DNA of 64,000 nt from CAIYUC01 sp963682005. Its GTDB lineage: Bacteria > Bacteroidota > Bacteroidia > Bacteroidales > FEN-979. Positions within the stretch are counted from its first letter, which is position 1. Each line of letters opens with the position of its first letter. A model generated the notes under the pieces. It saw nothing but the letters and a program-made list of their open reading frames with translations, ran no database searches and was not told where the DNA came from. Shown piece after piece: positions 25,854-34,818 of this stretch. Location of the stretch: contig OY820914.1 of NCBI GenBank assembly GCA_963682005.1, positions 4,092,001 to 4,156,000 of the forward strand, read 5' to 3'. The position numbers and the translations under genes were made by a program.

Positions 25854-26789
25854 ATGATCAGAAAATTATTCATTTTAAAGCTTTTCACCGGATTTCTCAT
25901 TTATTCTCAACCTGCCTTTGCCGGAAATGGTTCTTCGCTGGAAAAGGCAGAAGATTCACTAAAGAGGATAACAGCATCTTTTCCCGGATCAGCCTCTGAT
26001 TCTGCCAGGGCCCAAACAAATTCCCTTTTCCTGGCAACACTGCGGAGCACCCTTGACCTCCCCGGATCGTTCGACTATCCGTTTGATTCACTGAAAACAT
26101 TGGGCAAGATAACCTCTCCAGACAGAAAAGTGAGGTTTTACAACTGGAACCTGCCATTGAGGGATGGAACCAACAGGTATTTCTGTCTTCTCCAGGTTAA
26201 GAAGGACGAGCACAATGCATTTGATGTCTGGTCACTGACCGATGCATCTGATTCACTTGAATCTCCTGAATCCCAGGTATTGTCTGCATCCCGGTGGTAT
26301 GGTGTTCTCTATTATAAGGTAATTTTAAATACTGGTTCTGATGGAAAACCTGTTTACACACTGCTTGGGTGGGATGGAATCTCCCCTATCCTCACTTCAA
26401 AGTTGATAGAAGTACTTACATTTGATCCAGACAGGCAGCCCCGGTTTGGGGCACAAATTTTCACTGATTATGAGAACGGCCAGTACCGAAGGGTTATTCT
26501 TACTTATTCTTCAGAGGCCCGTATGACGATGAAGTATGATGAACTGTCTGTTAAAAAAGGGTCAAAGATCCAGGATTTGCTGAAAAGATCGGGAATACAC
26601 CAGGACAAGATTGACATGATTGTATTTGACAGGCTTGTTCCCCTTGAGCCTCAATTGGAAGGATTAAGACAATATTATGTTCCATCTGCGGATATCTATG
26701 ACGGATTCGTCTTTCTGAATAATTCATGGCACTTCATCCGGGAGGTTGATGCGCGTAACAATCCTGTCTCCATTCAAAAGCGTCATTAA
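25854..26789 (+). CDS. Exported protein, unknown function
   Basis: A 311-residue protein I cannot name. It has a signal peptide (MIRKLFILKLFTGFLIYSQ, cleavage likely after PAFA at 23). The mature part has no membrane segment, cysteine motif or sorting domain. It begins with a helical Ser/Ala-rich stretch, then beta-rich segments (KVRFYNWNLPLRDGTNRYF, VYTLLGWDGISP). The tail reads VFLNNSWHFIREVDARN. The look is that of a periplasmic protein conserved in Bacteroidetes. It is transcribed divergently from the acyl-CoA reductase and separated from serC by a promoter, so no functional link is clear. Confidence 0.75.
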   Translation: MIRKLFILKLFTGFLIYSQPAFAGNGSSLEKAEDSLKRITASFPGSASDSARAQTNSLFLATLRSTLDLPGSFDYPFDSLKTLGKITSPDRKVRFYNWNLPLRDGTNRYFCLLQVKKDEHNAFDVWSLTDASDSLESPESQVLSASRWYGVLYYKVILNTGSDGKPVYTLLGWDGISPILTSKLIEVLTFDPDRQPRFGAQIFTDYENGQYRRVILTYSSEARMTMKYDELSVKKGSKIQDLLKRSGIHQDKIDMIVFDRLVPLEPQLEGLRQYYVPSADIYDGFVFLNNSWHFIREVDARNNPVSIQKRH

Positions 26790-26862
26790 CAGCTAATTTG
26801 TATGCCCGATATAAGGTATTTTTACCATTGCATTACTTCAAAATATTTTTTATTTTTAACGC

Positions 26863-26894
26863 TTGATTTTTCAGTTTAAAATCTTATACCTTTG
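26863..26894 (+). promoter_or_regulatory. Candidate promoter of serC-serA
   Basis: TACCTTTG (26887-26894) matches the -7 element, with TTG at 26863-26865 as a possible -33 element 21 bp upstream. The leader to the serC ATG at 26963 would be about 60 nt. Confidence 0.5.
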
Positions 26895-26962
26895 TCAAAT
26901 ACCTTTATTTTATTTCTGATTTTCGTATTATTATGGTTATTAAACATTTAATTTCTTGATTT

Positions 26963-28033
26963 ATGAAAAAGCATAATTTCAATGCAGGACCTTCCATTCT
27001 CCCAAGAATCGCAATTGAAAATACAGCCAAAGCTGTTCTGGATCTGAACGGGATCGGAATGTCGATCCTTGAAATATCTCACCGGAGCAAAGATTTCCAG
27101 GCTGTTATCGACGAAGCAGTAGCATTATTCAAAGAGCTCTTAAAAATTCCGGAGAACTATCATGTCCTTTTCCTTGGGGGTGGTGCCAGCTTACAGTTCT
27201 GCATGGTTCCGTTCAATTTATTCAAGACCAAAGCTGCATACCTTGAAACTGGAGTATGGGCGAAGAAGGCGATCAAAGAAGGAAAATTTTTCGGTACAGT
27301 GGAAGTTGTAGCTTCATCCTCAGATAAAAATTTCAATTATATTCCAAAGGATTTTAAGATCCCGGCAGATGCGGATTATTTCCACATCACTACCAATAAT
27401 ACGATCTACGGAACAGAATTAAGGTATGACATGGACAGCCCTGTAACCCTTGTTGCGGATATGTCATCCGATATCCTGAGCAGGCCCGTGGATGTATCGA
27501 AATATGGGCTTATCTACGGTGGTGCGCAAAAGAATCTTGGTCCAGCAGGTGTCACATTCGTGATCATTCGCGAGGATATCCTCGGAAAAAATGGTCGCCC
27601 GATCCCGACCATGCTGAATTATGAAACACATATTAAGGAAGGTTCCATGTTCAATACTCCTCCCTGTTTGCCGATCTTCACCTGCCTTGAAACGCTGAAG
27701 TGGATCAAAAGCCTGGGCGGCGTTGAGAAAATCCAGGATATGAACATTAAGAAAGCTGCCCTTCTTTATGATGCCATCGACAAGAGTAAGATGTTCGTCG
27801 GCACAGCAGAGAAGGATTCCCGTTCGCTGATGAATATCTGTTTCGTCATGAAAGAGCAATACAAGGATAAGGAAGATGCTTTCATGGAATTTGCAAAGGG
27901 AAAAGGAATGGTCGGTATAAAAGGACATCGCTCAGTCGGCGGTTTCAGGGCTTCGACCTATAACGCCCTTCCGATCGAAAGCGTTCAGGCCCTGGTAGAC
28001 TGCATGAATGAATTTGAAAAAGCAAACGCATAA
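26963..28033 (+). CDS. serC: Phosphoserine aminotransferase
   Basis: A 356-residue fold-type I PLP aminotransferase that converts 3-phosphohydroxypyruvate to phosphoserine, and also serves pyridoxine synthesis in some bacteria. N-terminus MKKHNFNAGPSILP is typical. The PLP lysine is Lys190 (YGGAQKNLGPAG), and the phosphate-binding residues EISHRSKDF (37-45) are present, as is GIKGHRSVGGFRASTYNA near the C-terminus. It is followed by serA after 22 bp, making a serine synthesis operon. Confidence 0.96.
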   Translation: MKKHNFNAGPSILPRIAIENTAKAVLDLNGIGMSILEISHRSKDFQAVIDEAVALFKELLKIPENYHVLFLGGGASLQFCMVPFNLFKTKAAYLETGVWAKKAIKEGKFFGTVEVVASSSDKNFNYIPKDFKIPADADYFHITTNNTIYGTELRYDMDSPVTLVADMSSDILSRPVDVSKYGLIYGGAQKNLGPAGVTFVIIREDILGKNGRPIPTMLNYETHIKEGSMFNTPPCLPIFTCLETLKWIKSLGGVEKIQDMNIKKAALLYDAIDKSKMFVGTAEKDSRSLMNICFVMKEQYKDKEDAFMEFAKGKGMVGIKGHRSVGGFRASTYNALPIESVQALVDCMNEFEKANA

Positions 28034-28055
28034 GTTGAAGCAAAAAAACAAAGCT

Positions 28056-28979
28056 ATGACAAAAGTACTAATTGCGACTGACAAGCCCTTTGCCCCTGTT
28101 GCTGTAAAAGGGATCAGAAAGGTTGTAGAAGAAGCAGGATTTGAGCTCGTTCTCCTCGAGGGATATACCGCCCAGGATGATTTTATCAAGGCTGTTGCCG
28201 ATGTTGATGCCGTTATTGTGAGAAGTGACAAGACGGATAAAAGCGTTATTGACGCAGGAAAAAACCTTAAGATCGTTGTCAGAGCCGGTGCGGGATACGA
28301 CAATATCGACCTCCAGGCTGCCACCGACAAAGGGGTTTGCGTCATGAATACACCTGGACAGAATTCAAATGCTGTAGCCGAACTTGCACTTGGGTTGATG
28401 GTCTTCCACGCCAGGAACTTTTACAACGGAAAATCCGGAAGCGAGCTGAAAGACAAGAAGCTTGGCATTCATGCCTATGGCGCTGTCGGACAAAATGTAG
28501 CCCGCATTGCAAAGGGCTTCGGAATGGATATATATGCATTTGACCCATTCATCCCAAAAGAAAAGATCGAACACGACGGAGTTAAATGGGTAGCTTCCGA
28601 GGAAGAACTTTACAAGACTTGCAATTATATCTCTCTTCATATTCCTGCAAACAGCAAAACAAAAGGATCGATAAATCATGCATTGCTTTCCTCCATGCCT
28701 GTTCCAGGGATCCTTGTCAATACTGCAAGGGCTGAGGTGATTAATGAAGCAGATTTGTTAAAAGTCTTTGATGAAAGAAAAGACTTTGCCTACCTTTCGG
28801 ACGTAGAACCTGTCATAAAGCCGGAATTTGAAGCAAAATATAAAGGCAGGTACTTCTTTACCCCGAAGAAGATGGGTGCCCAGACAGAAGAAGCAAATAT
28901 TAATGCAGGGATTGCAGCAGCAAAGCAGATCGTTGGATTTATCAAAAATGGTGAGAGAACATACCAAGTAAATAAATGA
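28056..28979 (+). CDS. serA: D-3-phosphoglycerate dehydrogenase (short form)
   Basis: A 307-residue 2-hydroxyacid dehydrogenase, first enzyme of serine synthesis. The start at 28056 is chosen because the reading from 28008 overlaps serC and adds a non-conserved basic leader. It has the substrate loop VRSDKT, the Rossmann segment HAYGAVGQNVARIAKGFGMDIYAFDP cut here as GAVGQNVA (142-149), Arg225 (VNTARAEV) and Glu251 (DVEPV). Where most family members have the catalytic His (TPH), this one has Lys271 (FFTPKKMGAQT). There is no C-terminal ACT domain, so no serine feedback site is visible. Operon position after serC supports the call. Confidence 0.9.
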   Translation: MTKVLIATDKPFAPVAVKGIRKVVEEAGFELVLLEGYTAQDDFIKAVADVDAVIVRSDKTDKSVIDAGKNLKIVVRAGAGYDNIDLQAATDKGVCVMNTPGQNSNAVAELALGLMVFHARNFYNGKSGSELKDKKLGIHAYGAVGQNVARIAKGFGMDIYAFDPFIPKEKIEHDGVKWVASEEELYKTCNYISLHIPANSKTKGSINHALLSSMPVPGILVNTARAEVINEADLLKVFDERKDFAYLSDVEPVIKPEFEAKYKGRYFFTPKKMGAQTEEANINAGIAAAKQIVGFIKNGERTYQVNK

Positions 28980-29006
28980 CCAATCCAGGAGAGGATCTGT
29001 AATATA

Positions 29007-29014
29007 TAGATTTG
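29007..29014 (+). promoter_or_regulatory. Candidate -7 box of the four-helix-bundle gene
   Basis: TAGATTTG, followed by C, lies 56 bp before the ATG at 29071, in the 91-bp gap after serA. It suggests that this gene can be transcribed on its own. Confidence 0.4.
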
Positions 29015-29070
29015 CTTTTATCTTTTATCCTTTCATTTTTTAGTGCTTGTATAATTTAACATCAACTCCC

Positions 29071-29499
29071 ATGGAAAACGAACAAGAAAAACTCATCACT
29101 TTCTTCAGGTTTGAGGATCTTAGGATATACCACAAAGCGCTCGATTATATTGAATGGGTTTATGCTACTGCCAAAAACAGTAAAGATGATCCATATGTGA
29201 GATTCCTTTTTGAACGGTTTATCACATCGGCAAACGGAATTGCATTGAATATTGCTGAAGGATCTTCAAGGAATAAAAGCCAATTCGTATATTACCTGAA
29301 AATGGCTAAAAGCTCAGTGAGGGAATGTGTTGTCCTGTCTACCGTTGCCCAGGCCCGTAATATCCTTTCAAAAGAGGCCTATGACATATCGAAAAACCAA
29401 CTGATGGAAATGACCAAAATGATCGGTGCATTGATCGGTTCATTGCAGCGAAGTGTCAGACCCGGGGAACATCTTGATGACGACGACGACGCAGATTAA
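29071..29499 (+). CDS. Four-helix-bundle protein (23S rRNA intervening-sequence type, S23-like)
   Basis: A 142-residue all-helical protein of the family named from proteins encoded in 23S rRNA intervening sequences. Recognisable blocks are FEDLRIYHKALDYIEWVYA (12-30), a typical opening (F.DL.vyqkA), then NGIALNIAEGSSRNKSQF (64-81) and FLKMAKSSVRE-like YYLKMAKSSVREC (84-96). It ends in an acidic run (DDDDDAD). Biochemical function is unknown; members form pentamers. Here it is not in rRNA but sits between serA and a DUF1015 gene. The ATG at 29071 is preferred over TTG at 29047. Confidence 0.88.
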   Translation: MENEQEKLITFFRFEDLRIYHKALDYIEWVYATAKNSKDDPYVRFLFERFITSANGIALNIAEGSSRNKSQFVYYLKMAKSSVRECVVLSTVAQARNILSKEAYDISKNQLMEMTKMIGALIGSLQRSVRPGEHLDDDDDAD

Positions 29500-29576
29500 T
29501 GTCATGTCTTTTCCCATTGCCAATTTTCATAAACGTAGCGAAAACATTTCAATTACTCATTTGAATAAGGAGAATT

Positions 29577-30821
29577 ATGGCTATTTTAAAACCATTTAAA
29601 GGATTAAGACCACCAAAAGAAATTGCAAAAAGCCTGGCTTCAAGACCGTATGATGTTTTAAATTCAACAGAGGCCAGAGAAGAAGCAAAAGGAAATCAAT
29701 ATTCGTTGCTTCATATTATCAAGCCTGAAATCGATCTTCCCGTAGATACAGATCTTCATTCCCAACCTGTTTATGACAAAGCCAAAGAAAATTTTGAGCT
29801 GTTTATCAGAAATGGATGGCTGATCCAGGATTCGAAAGAATATCTGTATATCTATGCGCAGACGATGCATGGAAAAACCCAGTATGGGATTGTAGGTTGT
29901 GCGGGTGTTGAGGATTACCTTAACGGTATTATCCGGAAACATGAGCTAACCCGGAAGGATAAGGAAGAAGACCGGATGAAGCATGTCAGGATCACCGATG
30001 CAAATATGGAACCTGTATTCTTCTCCTACCCTGCTGTGAAGGAAATTGACGGGATTGTCGGGAACATTGTAAAAGCTGAGCCGGAGTATGATTTTGTCGC
30101 TCCTGATGGTGTGGGCCACCATTTCTGGGTGATCCGCGATGAAGCAGTGATAGCGCGGATCATTGAACTTTTTAAAAAGATCCCTTACACCTATGTTGCA
30201 GATGGCCACCACCGGACTGCCGCCGCAGCTCTCGTCGGAAATGAAAAAAAGAAAAACAATCCGGGTCATAAAGGCGATGAGGAATACAATTTTTTCCTTG
30301 CTGTACATTTTCCTGATGACCAGTTGACGATCATCGATTATAACCGCGTTGTAAAGGACCTGAATGGACTGTCAAAGGCAGAGTTCCTGAAAAAGCTGTC
30401 TGAAGTATTTCTGATCGAGGAGAAAGGGGCTTCCGTTTACACCCCTGCCAGGTTGCATAACTTCAGCCTTTATATTGAAGGTTCATGGTATTCACTGGAA
30501 GCAAAAACCGGCACATTTAACGACAACGATCCGATCGGTGTGCTCGATGTGACCATACTTTCCCAACTTGTTCTCGACCAGATCCTCGATATTAAAGATC
30601 TAAGGACCAGCAACCGGATTGATTTCGTTGGCGGGATCCGTGGGTTGTGTGAATTGAAACGGCGCGTTGACAGCGGGGAAATGAAAGCAGCCTTTGCTTT
30701 GTATCCTGTCTCCATGAAACAGCTCATTGATATTGCCGATTCAGGAAACATCATGCCTCCGAAAACCACCTGGTTCGAGCCTAAACTTCGAAGCGGTCTG
30801 GTTGTTCATTTACTCAGATAA
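29577..30821 (+). CDS. DUF1015-family protein
   Basis: A 414-residue protein with the DUF1015 N-terminus (MAILKPFKGLRPPKEIAKSL, then SRPYDVLNSTEAREEAKGN) and the family block YVADGHHRTAAAAL near residue 203. The conserved GHHR looks like a phosphate- or metal-binding loop, but the family has no settled function that I can state. The gene often follows serC-serA in Bacteroidetes, which hints at a link with serine or phosphoserine metabolism. A Shine-Dalgarno-like AGGAG lies 6-8 bp before the ATG, unusual among the genes here. Confidence 0.88.
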   Translation: MAILKPFKGLRPPKEIAKSLASRPYDVLNSTEAREEAKGNQYSLLHIIKPEIDLPVDTDLHSQPVYDKAKENFELFIRNGWLIQDSKEYLYIYAQTMHGKTQYGIVGCAGVEDYLNGIIRKHELTRKDKEEDRMKHVRITDANMEPVFFSYPAVKEIDGIVGNIVKAEPEYDFVAPDGVGHHFWVIRDEAVIARIIELFKKIPYTYVADGHHRTAAAALVGNEKKKNNPGHKGDEEYNFFLAVHFPDDQLTIIDYNRVVKDLNGLSKAEFLKKLSEVFLIEEKGASVYTPARLHNFSLYIEGSWYSLEAKTGTFNDNDPIGVLDVTILSQLVLDQILDIKDLRTSNRIDFVGGIRGLCELKRRVDSGEMKAAFALYPVSMKQLIDIADSGNIMPPKTTWFEPKLRSGLVVHLLR

Positions 30822-30838
30822 AGGAATTTCAAGAGATA

Positions 30839-32698
30839 TCAGTCGTTCATATATTCTGAAAAGACAGACTGGAGATATGCTTTCCCTTCGCGAAGAAGGC
30901 TGTCTTTTATTGCAGGGCTTGCAATCAGGAAGTGGTAATAATCTGTTGCTTTGTCATAGGAGAAATAACTTCCATGACGAATCCATCCAACACCGTCATC
31001 GGTTGAATAATATGCAAATTCCGGGGAATAAGGATTCAGAAGGTTCTTGCTCCACCTGAATCCGTCACTTTTCATTCCCAGTTGTTTAAGCAGTGTCGCC
31101 GCAATATCATGCTGATTTCCCAGCTTGTGGCACTTTGTCCCCCTGAATTCATTCCGTATCACATTGCCGTAAAACAGCAATGGTATCTTATGATATTCCT
31201 TTGATTGAGGATGCCAGTTACGGTAAGAGTTATGGCTGTGGTCGGCAACAATGATGAAGAGGGTGTTATCGAACCAGGGTTCCTTCCTGGAACTTGCGAA
31301 ATACTCTCCAAGACAGTGGTCTGTATAATAAGCCGCATTAATATATTCCCGTTCATTGTCGCCCCATTTCAGCGGTTTTGGGAACGGCTGATCCCAGGGG
31401 GAATGTGTACTTACGGTAAACAGTGCCGAAAAGAACGGCTGTTTTTCCTTGTTCAGGAAGGCGTGCTGAAATGCCAGGGTATATTGATCATGAATGCCAA
31501 GCTTGCCTTTTGGAAGTTCTTTCGGAAAATCGTAAACCTCATAGATTTTTTCAAAAGCATTGAAAAAGATATAACTTTTGATGTTTCCATAGATCAGTTG
31601 CCCTCCGAAGAAGAATGATGTTTTATAGCCATCTTTCTTTAGCATCTGTGGCAGGCTATGCAATTTGACGAATTTATCCGGCTGAACAGTAATGGAAGAA
31701 ACCGGATGTGCCGGAAAGCCGCTGAATATGGAAGCCATTCCCTGCTCGGAACGGGCACCGGATGAATAAATACTGTCAAACAGAATCCCGTTTTTCTCAA
31801 GCTCCTTAAAGTTCGGTGTGATCCCGGGTTCCCCTCCGAGGTCCTGGATCAGGTCGGCCGACCAGCTTTCAAGGATGATGATGACGATATTCGGTTTTGG
31901 GTTCTTCAGGATATATATTGTACTGTCCTTCGGTGTTCTGTAAATCTCTTCAACAAGTTTACCCGCTGTCTTCGGATCCATAAAGATATAGGGATCATGC
32001 CGGAAATTCGGCAGATTTTCAAATACACTGATATAAAGATTGAAGAAGTTATTGACGGAAGCCAGGTTCAGAATATTATGCTTTGAATAATAGGATTGGC
32101 TCTGGTTTATCGGAATAGCCTGGATACCCCCGCGCATCGCTATTACCATGGCAGGTGGGATCAGGACCAACATCAGGAATGTGAAGATCAGATTCCTTTT
32201 TTCTTTAATGATATCCAGGTAAAAGACTTTCAGATAGGTTAACAGACCGGCCAGGAACAATAGTGTAAAGAGGATAACCAGGAAAATGAATGACCAGGTT
32301 TCTGCCGAATTGTATATTTCAGATGGGTTGGCCAGGTATTTAAGAACCTTGTAAGTCAGTTTCGTTTTCCATTCCGGGTAGATCCCCATTTCTCCGGCTG
32401 CAGTGAGTGAATAGGCAAGAATGATGAACGTCGTGTAAAGCTTGTTTATGACATTGAACCAGCGCGGGCTCCATACCGACTGGATCAGCAACAACAGGAA
32501 CGGGAAGATCATGATATAGCTTGCCGTTGAAACATCAAGTTTCAGGGAGTACCATAATATCTTCAGGATTTCAACGGGGTTTATGTGCTCGATCCAGATC
32601 AGGCGCATGTTGTACAGAAGAAAGACGATCCTGCAGAAATCAAAAAAAAGGATCCAGAAAATGTATTGCCGGAAGAATGAGAAAATGACCTTTTTCAT
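30839..32698 (-). CDS. LTA-synthase / alkaline-phosphatase superfamily membrane sulfatase
   Basis: A 619-residue membrane protein with about five N-terminal transmembrane segments (within residues 8-200) and an extracytoplasmic sulfatase-fold domain from about 265 (NPKPNIVIIILESWSADLI). The metal site includes that Glu, a candidate nucleophile Ser/Thr region GARSEQGMASIFSGFPA (about 316), and IIVADHSHNSY (about 507) with NWHPQS. The family includes lipoteichoic acid synthases and phosphoethanolamine or phosphoglycerol transferases. Bacteroidetes lack LTA, so transfer of a phospho-alcohol to a lipid or glycan in the envelope is more likely. Divergent from yggS; each has its own -7 box. Confidence 0.88.
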   Translation of the reverse strand: MKKVIFSFFRQYIFWILFFDFCRIVFLLYNMRLIWIEHINPVEILKILWYSLKLDVSTASYIMIFPFLLLLIQSVWSPRWFNVINKLYTTFIILAYSLTAAGEMGIYPEWKTKLTYKVLKYLANPSEIYNSAETWSFIFLVILFTLLFLAGLLTYLKVFYLDIIKEKRNLIFTFLMLVLIPPAMVIAMRGGIQAIPINQSQSYYSKHNILNLASVNNFFNLYISVFENLPNFRHDPYIFMDPKTAGKLVEEIYRTPKDSTIYILKNPKPNIVIIILESWSADLIQDLGGEPGITPNFKELEKNGILFDSIYSSGARSEQGMASIFSGFPAHPVSSITVQPDKFVKLHSLPQMLKKDGYKTSFFFGGQLIYGNIKSYIFFNAFEKIYEVYDFPKELPKGKLGIHDQYTLAFQHAFLNKEKQPFFSALFTVSTHSPWDQPFPKPLKWGDNEREYINAAYYTDHCLGEYFASSRKEPWFDNTLFIIVADHSHNSYRNWHPQSKEYHKIPLLFYGNVIRNEFRGTKCHKLGNQHDIAATLLKQLGMKSDGFRWSKNLLNPYSPEFAYYSTDDGVGWIRHGSYFSYDKATDYYHFLIASPAIKDSLLREGKAYLQSVFSEYMND

Positions 32699-32754
32699 CT
32701 GTTCATCGTCACCCCGGTTTTTCCGGGAAATTTTAAGGTAACAATTTGAAGGGG

Positions 32755-32762
32755 CAAAATTA
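32755..32762 (-). promoter_or_regulatory. Candidate -7 box of the sulfatase gene
   Basis: TAATTTTG followed by CC on the minus strand, about 57 bp before the ATG at 32698. The leader would hold a small hairpin, CCCGG-ttttt-CCGGG (32713-32727). Confidence 0.4.
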
Positions 32763-32819
32763 GTGATAATCGTTGTTGTATCTGAAATAATTTGCCTTCA
32801 GGTAACAACGCCAAATTCG

Positions 32820-32827
32820 TATCTTTG
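32820..32827 (+). promoter_or_regulatory. Candidate -7 box of yggS
   Basis: TATCTTTG followed by CT, 23 bp before the ATG at 32851. Confidence 0.5.
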
Positions 32828-32850
32828 CTATAATTAAGACGAACCTATTT

Positions 32851-33528
32851 ATGAGCATCCGGGACAATCTTTGCAAACTCAGGATGGAGATCCCGCCAAC
32901 AGTCAAACTGATCGCTGTTTCAAAAACAAAATCCATTCCGGATATCAGGGAAGCATATGAAGCCGGGCAAACCTGTTTCGGTGAAAACAAAGCCCAGGAA
33001 ATAGCATCAAAACATTCACTCCTGCCTGAGAACATCGAATGGCATTTTATCGGTCATCTCCAGGGAAATAAAGTCAGGCAGATCGCCCCTTTCATTAACT
33101 ATATTCACAGTATCGACAGCCTGAAGCTCCTTTCAGAGGTCAACAAGGAGGCACAAAAGTGTAACCGTTCCATTTCTTGTTTGTTGCAAATTTATATTGC
33201 TACGGAGGAGACAAAATTCGGTCTTGATGAAGAAGAAGCACAGCGGCTGCTCGAAAACCCTGTAATTAAAACCTTTGATCATATAAAGGTTTCCGGGGTA
33301 ATGGGGATGGCCACTTACACGTGTGATGAAGCCCTTATCGGGAAGGAGTTCAGGAATCTGAGCTCGATTTTTGAACGGCTGAAAAAGAGTTACTTCAGTA
33401 GTTCAGACGATTTTAAAGAGATATCAATGGGCATGTCGAATGACTTTCGGATCGCCATCAAAGAAGGAAGCACAATGCTCAGGATCGGCACAACAATTTT
33501 CGGTGAAAGAAGTAACATGTATAAATAA
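32851..33528 (+). CDS. yggS: YggS-family PLP homeostasis protein
   Basis: A 225-residue alanine-racemase-fold TIM barrel. The PLP lysine is Lys25 (IAVSKTKSI); GENKAQE (44-50), HFIGHLQGNKV (68-78) and MGMSNDFRIAIKEGSTMLRIGT near the C-terminus in parts (SMGMSNDF, IGTTIFGER) are family signatures. The protein binds PLP without a known reaction and keeps free PLP and amino acid pools balanced. Length is normal. The downstream DUF3298 gene begins 16 bp later and may be co-transcribed. Confidence 0.95.
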   Translation: MSIRDNLCKLRMEIPPTVKLIAVSKTKSIPDIREAYEAGQTCFGENKAQEIASKHSLLPENIEWHFIGHLQGNKVRQIAPFINYIHSIDSLKLLSEVNKEAQKCNRSISCLLQIYIATEETKFGLDEEEAQRLLENPVIKTFDHIKVSGVMGMATYTCDEALIGKEFRNLSSIFERLKKSYFSSSDDFKEISMGMSNDFRIAIKEGSTMLRIGTTIFGERSNMYK

Positions 33529-33544
33529 ACCAGGTTCATTTTGT

Positions 33545-34699
33545 ATGAAAAAATCAACTGCTACCCTGATCATCTTTTTCCTTCTCCTGATTTCCGGATC
33601 AGTGTTTTCCCAACAGTTCATCCCCAAAAAGTGCTACTGGCATTTTACCGGGAAAATTGCTGAGAAATACATGGTGACCCTGAACCTTGTTAAGATCAAC
33701 GACAGTTTGTATGGTGATTACCAGCTTCGTGACCTCACCGGGAAAGAAATGATGGTCCCGCGCGAGATTTTCAATATCAGTTCTCCCCCCGTGATCTGCG
33801 GGCGGATGAAGACAGACGGGACTTTTTCGCTGAACACACCATTTATGCAAGGGAATCCCGTGGCTGTTGGTCATTTCTCCGGTGGACAGAACATCAAAGG
33901 AACCTGGGAGAACAAAGAAGGAAAATTCCCTTTTGAAATGCATGAACAATATTCCGATGGCACCGTACAATTCAATGTTTCCTGGCTGAAGGCGCAAATA
34001 CCCCTGGTTTCAAAGAAAGGATCTCCTTCAGGTAAGATCCAACTGGCTTTGCTGACACCTGCAGAATCAAGCGACCCATTGATATCTGACAGCCTTCGAA
34101 AGATCATTCTTGGAAAATACTGCAGAAGTAACGATTTTCATCTGAACCCGGATTCCAACCTGAACAGGATGAAACAATCATATGCAGACAACTATGTTTC
34201 CTCCAATCAGGAGTTATATAAAAGCAATATCGGCGGCCAAAGCATGAACTGGGAATCGCTTGAATTCATGCATATCCTTTACAACGACCGGAATTTCCTC
34301 ACGTTCTACACGATCAGTTACGCCTTTACAGGCGGAGCGCATGGGATGGAAGTGTTTGATTTTAATGTCGTCGATCTGAAAACCGGGAAGATCATTTCAC
34401 TGGCGGAGATCTTTGCTGCAGACCAGGAAACGGCTCTCACTGCCCTGCTGACAAGAGAATTTCAAAAGTTAAACAATGTAAAGCCGGGGCAAAAATTGAC
34501 TGAAGCGGGTTTTTTCGTCGATGAAGTCAAACCCTCCCGGAATTTTTACATCACGGATGAAGGCATTGGTTTTTTTTACAATCACTACGAAATAGCCCCC
34601 TATTCAAACGGCCCTTCCAATTGTTTTCTCACCTATGAAGAACTACGACCTCTTATGAGAAAGGATTCAGTTCTAAAGGAACTTACAGGAAAAGAATAA
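33545..34699 (+). CDS. Exported DUF3298/RsiV-like domain protein
   Basis: A 384-residue exported protein. The start at 33545 gives a standard signal peptide (MKKSTATLIIFFLLLISGSV, cleavage near FSQ at 22); the reading from 33440 would overlap yggS and bury it. The first half (about 25-165) is a beta-rich domain of unknown type. The second half resembles the DUF3298 / RsiV C-terminal fold, with FTGGAHGMEVFDFNVVDLKT cut here as GGAHGMEVF (about 260) and GFFYNHYEIAPYSNG near 355. RsiV itself binds lysozyme, but no anti-sigma domain is present here, so that role is not implied. Probably periplasmic. Confidence 0.82.
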   Translation: MKKSTATLIIFFLLLISGSVFSQQFIPKKCYWHFTGKIAEKYMVTLNLVKINDSLYGDYQLRDLTGKEMMVPREIFNISSPPVICGRMKTDGTFSLNTPFMQGNPVAVGHFSGGQNIKGTWENKEGKFPFEMHEQYSDGTVQFNVSWLKAQIPLVSKKGSPSGKIQLALLTPAESSDPLISDSLRKIILGKYCRSNDFHLNPDSNLNRMKQSYADNYVSSNQELYKSNIGGQSMNWESLEFMHILYNDRNFLTFYTISYAFTGGAHGMEVFDFNVVDLKTGKIISLAEIFAADQETALTALLTREFQKLNNVKPGQKLTEAGFFVDEVKPSRNFYITDEGIGFFYNHYEIAPYSNGPSNCFLTYEELRPLMRKDSVLKELTGKE

Positions 34700-34767
34700 A
34701 ATCAGTTTTTCAACACCACAGAATCCTGCCCGTGATCAGATGAAACAGCAAAGGAATGCAGGTATAA

Positions 34768-34802
34768 AGACTACAGACTATAGACTGCCGACTGCCGACT
34801 CC
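34768..34802. repeat. Heptamer word array (five units)
   Basis: Five consecutive 7-nt words: AGACTAC, AGACTAT, AGACTGC, CGACTGC, CGACTCC. It lies in the 119-bp gap between the convergent DUF3298 and prmC genes. Positions 34781-34800 recur exactly, in reverse complement, at 59024-59043. Confidence 0.8.
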
Positions 34803-34818
34803 TCTCATCCCGGGAATC

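Noticed and set aside
29071..29499. rRNA intervening sequence
   Set aside because: The encoded protein is of the IVP family, but there is no rRNA sequence on either side.
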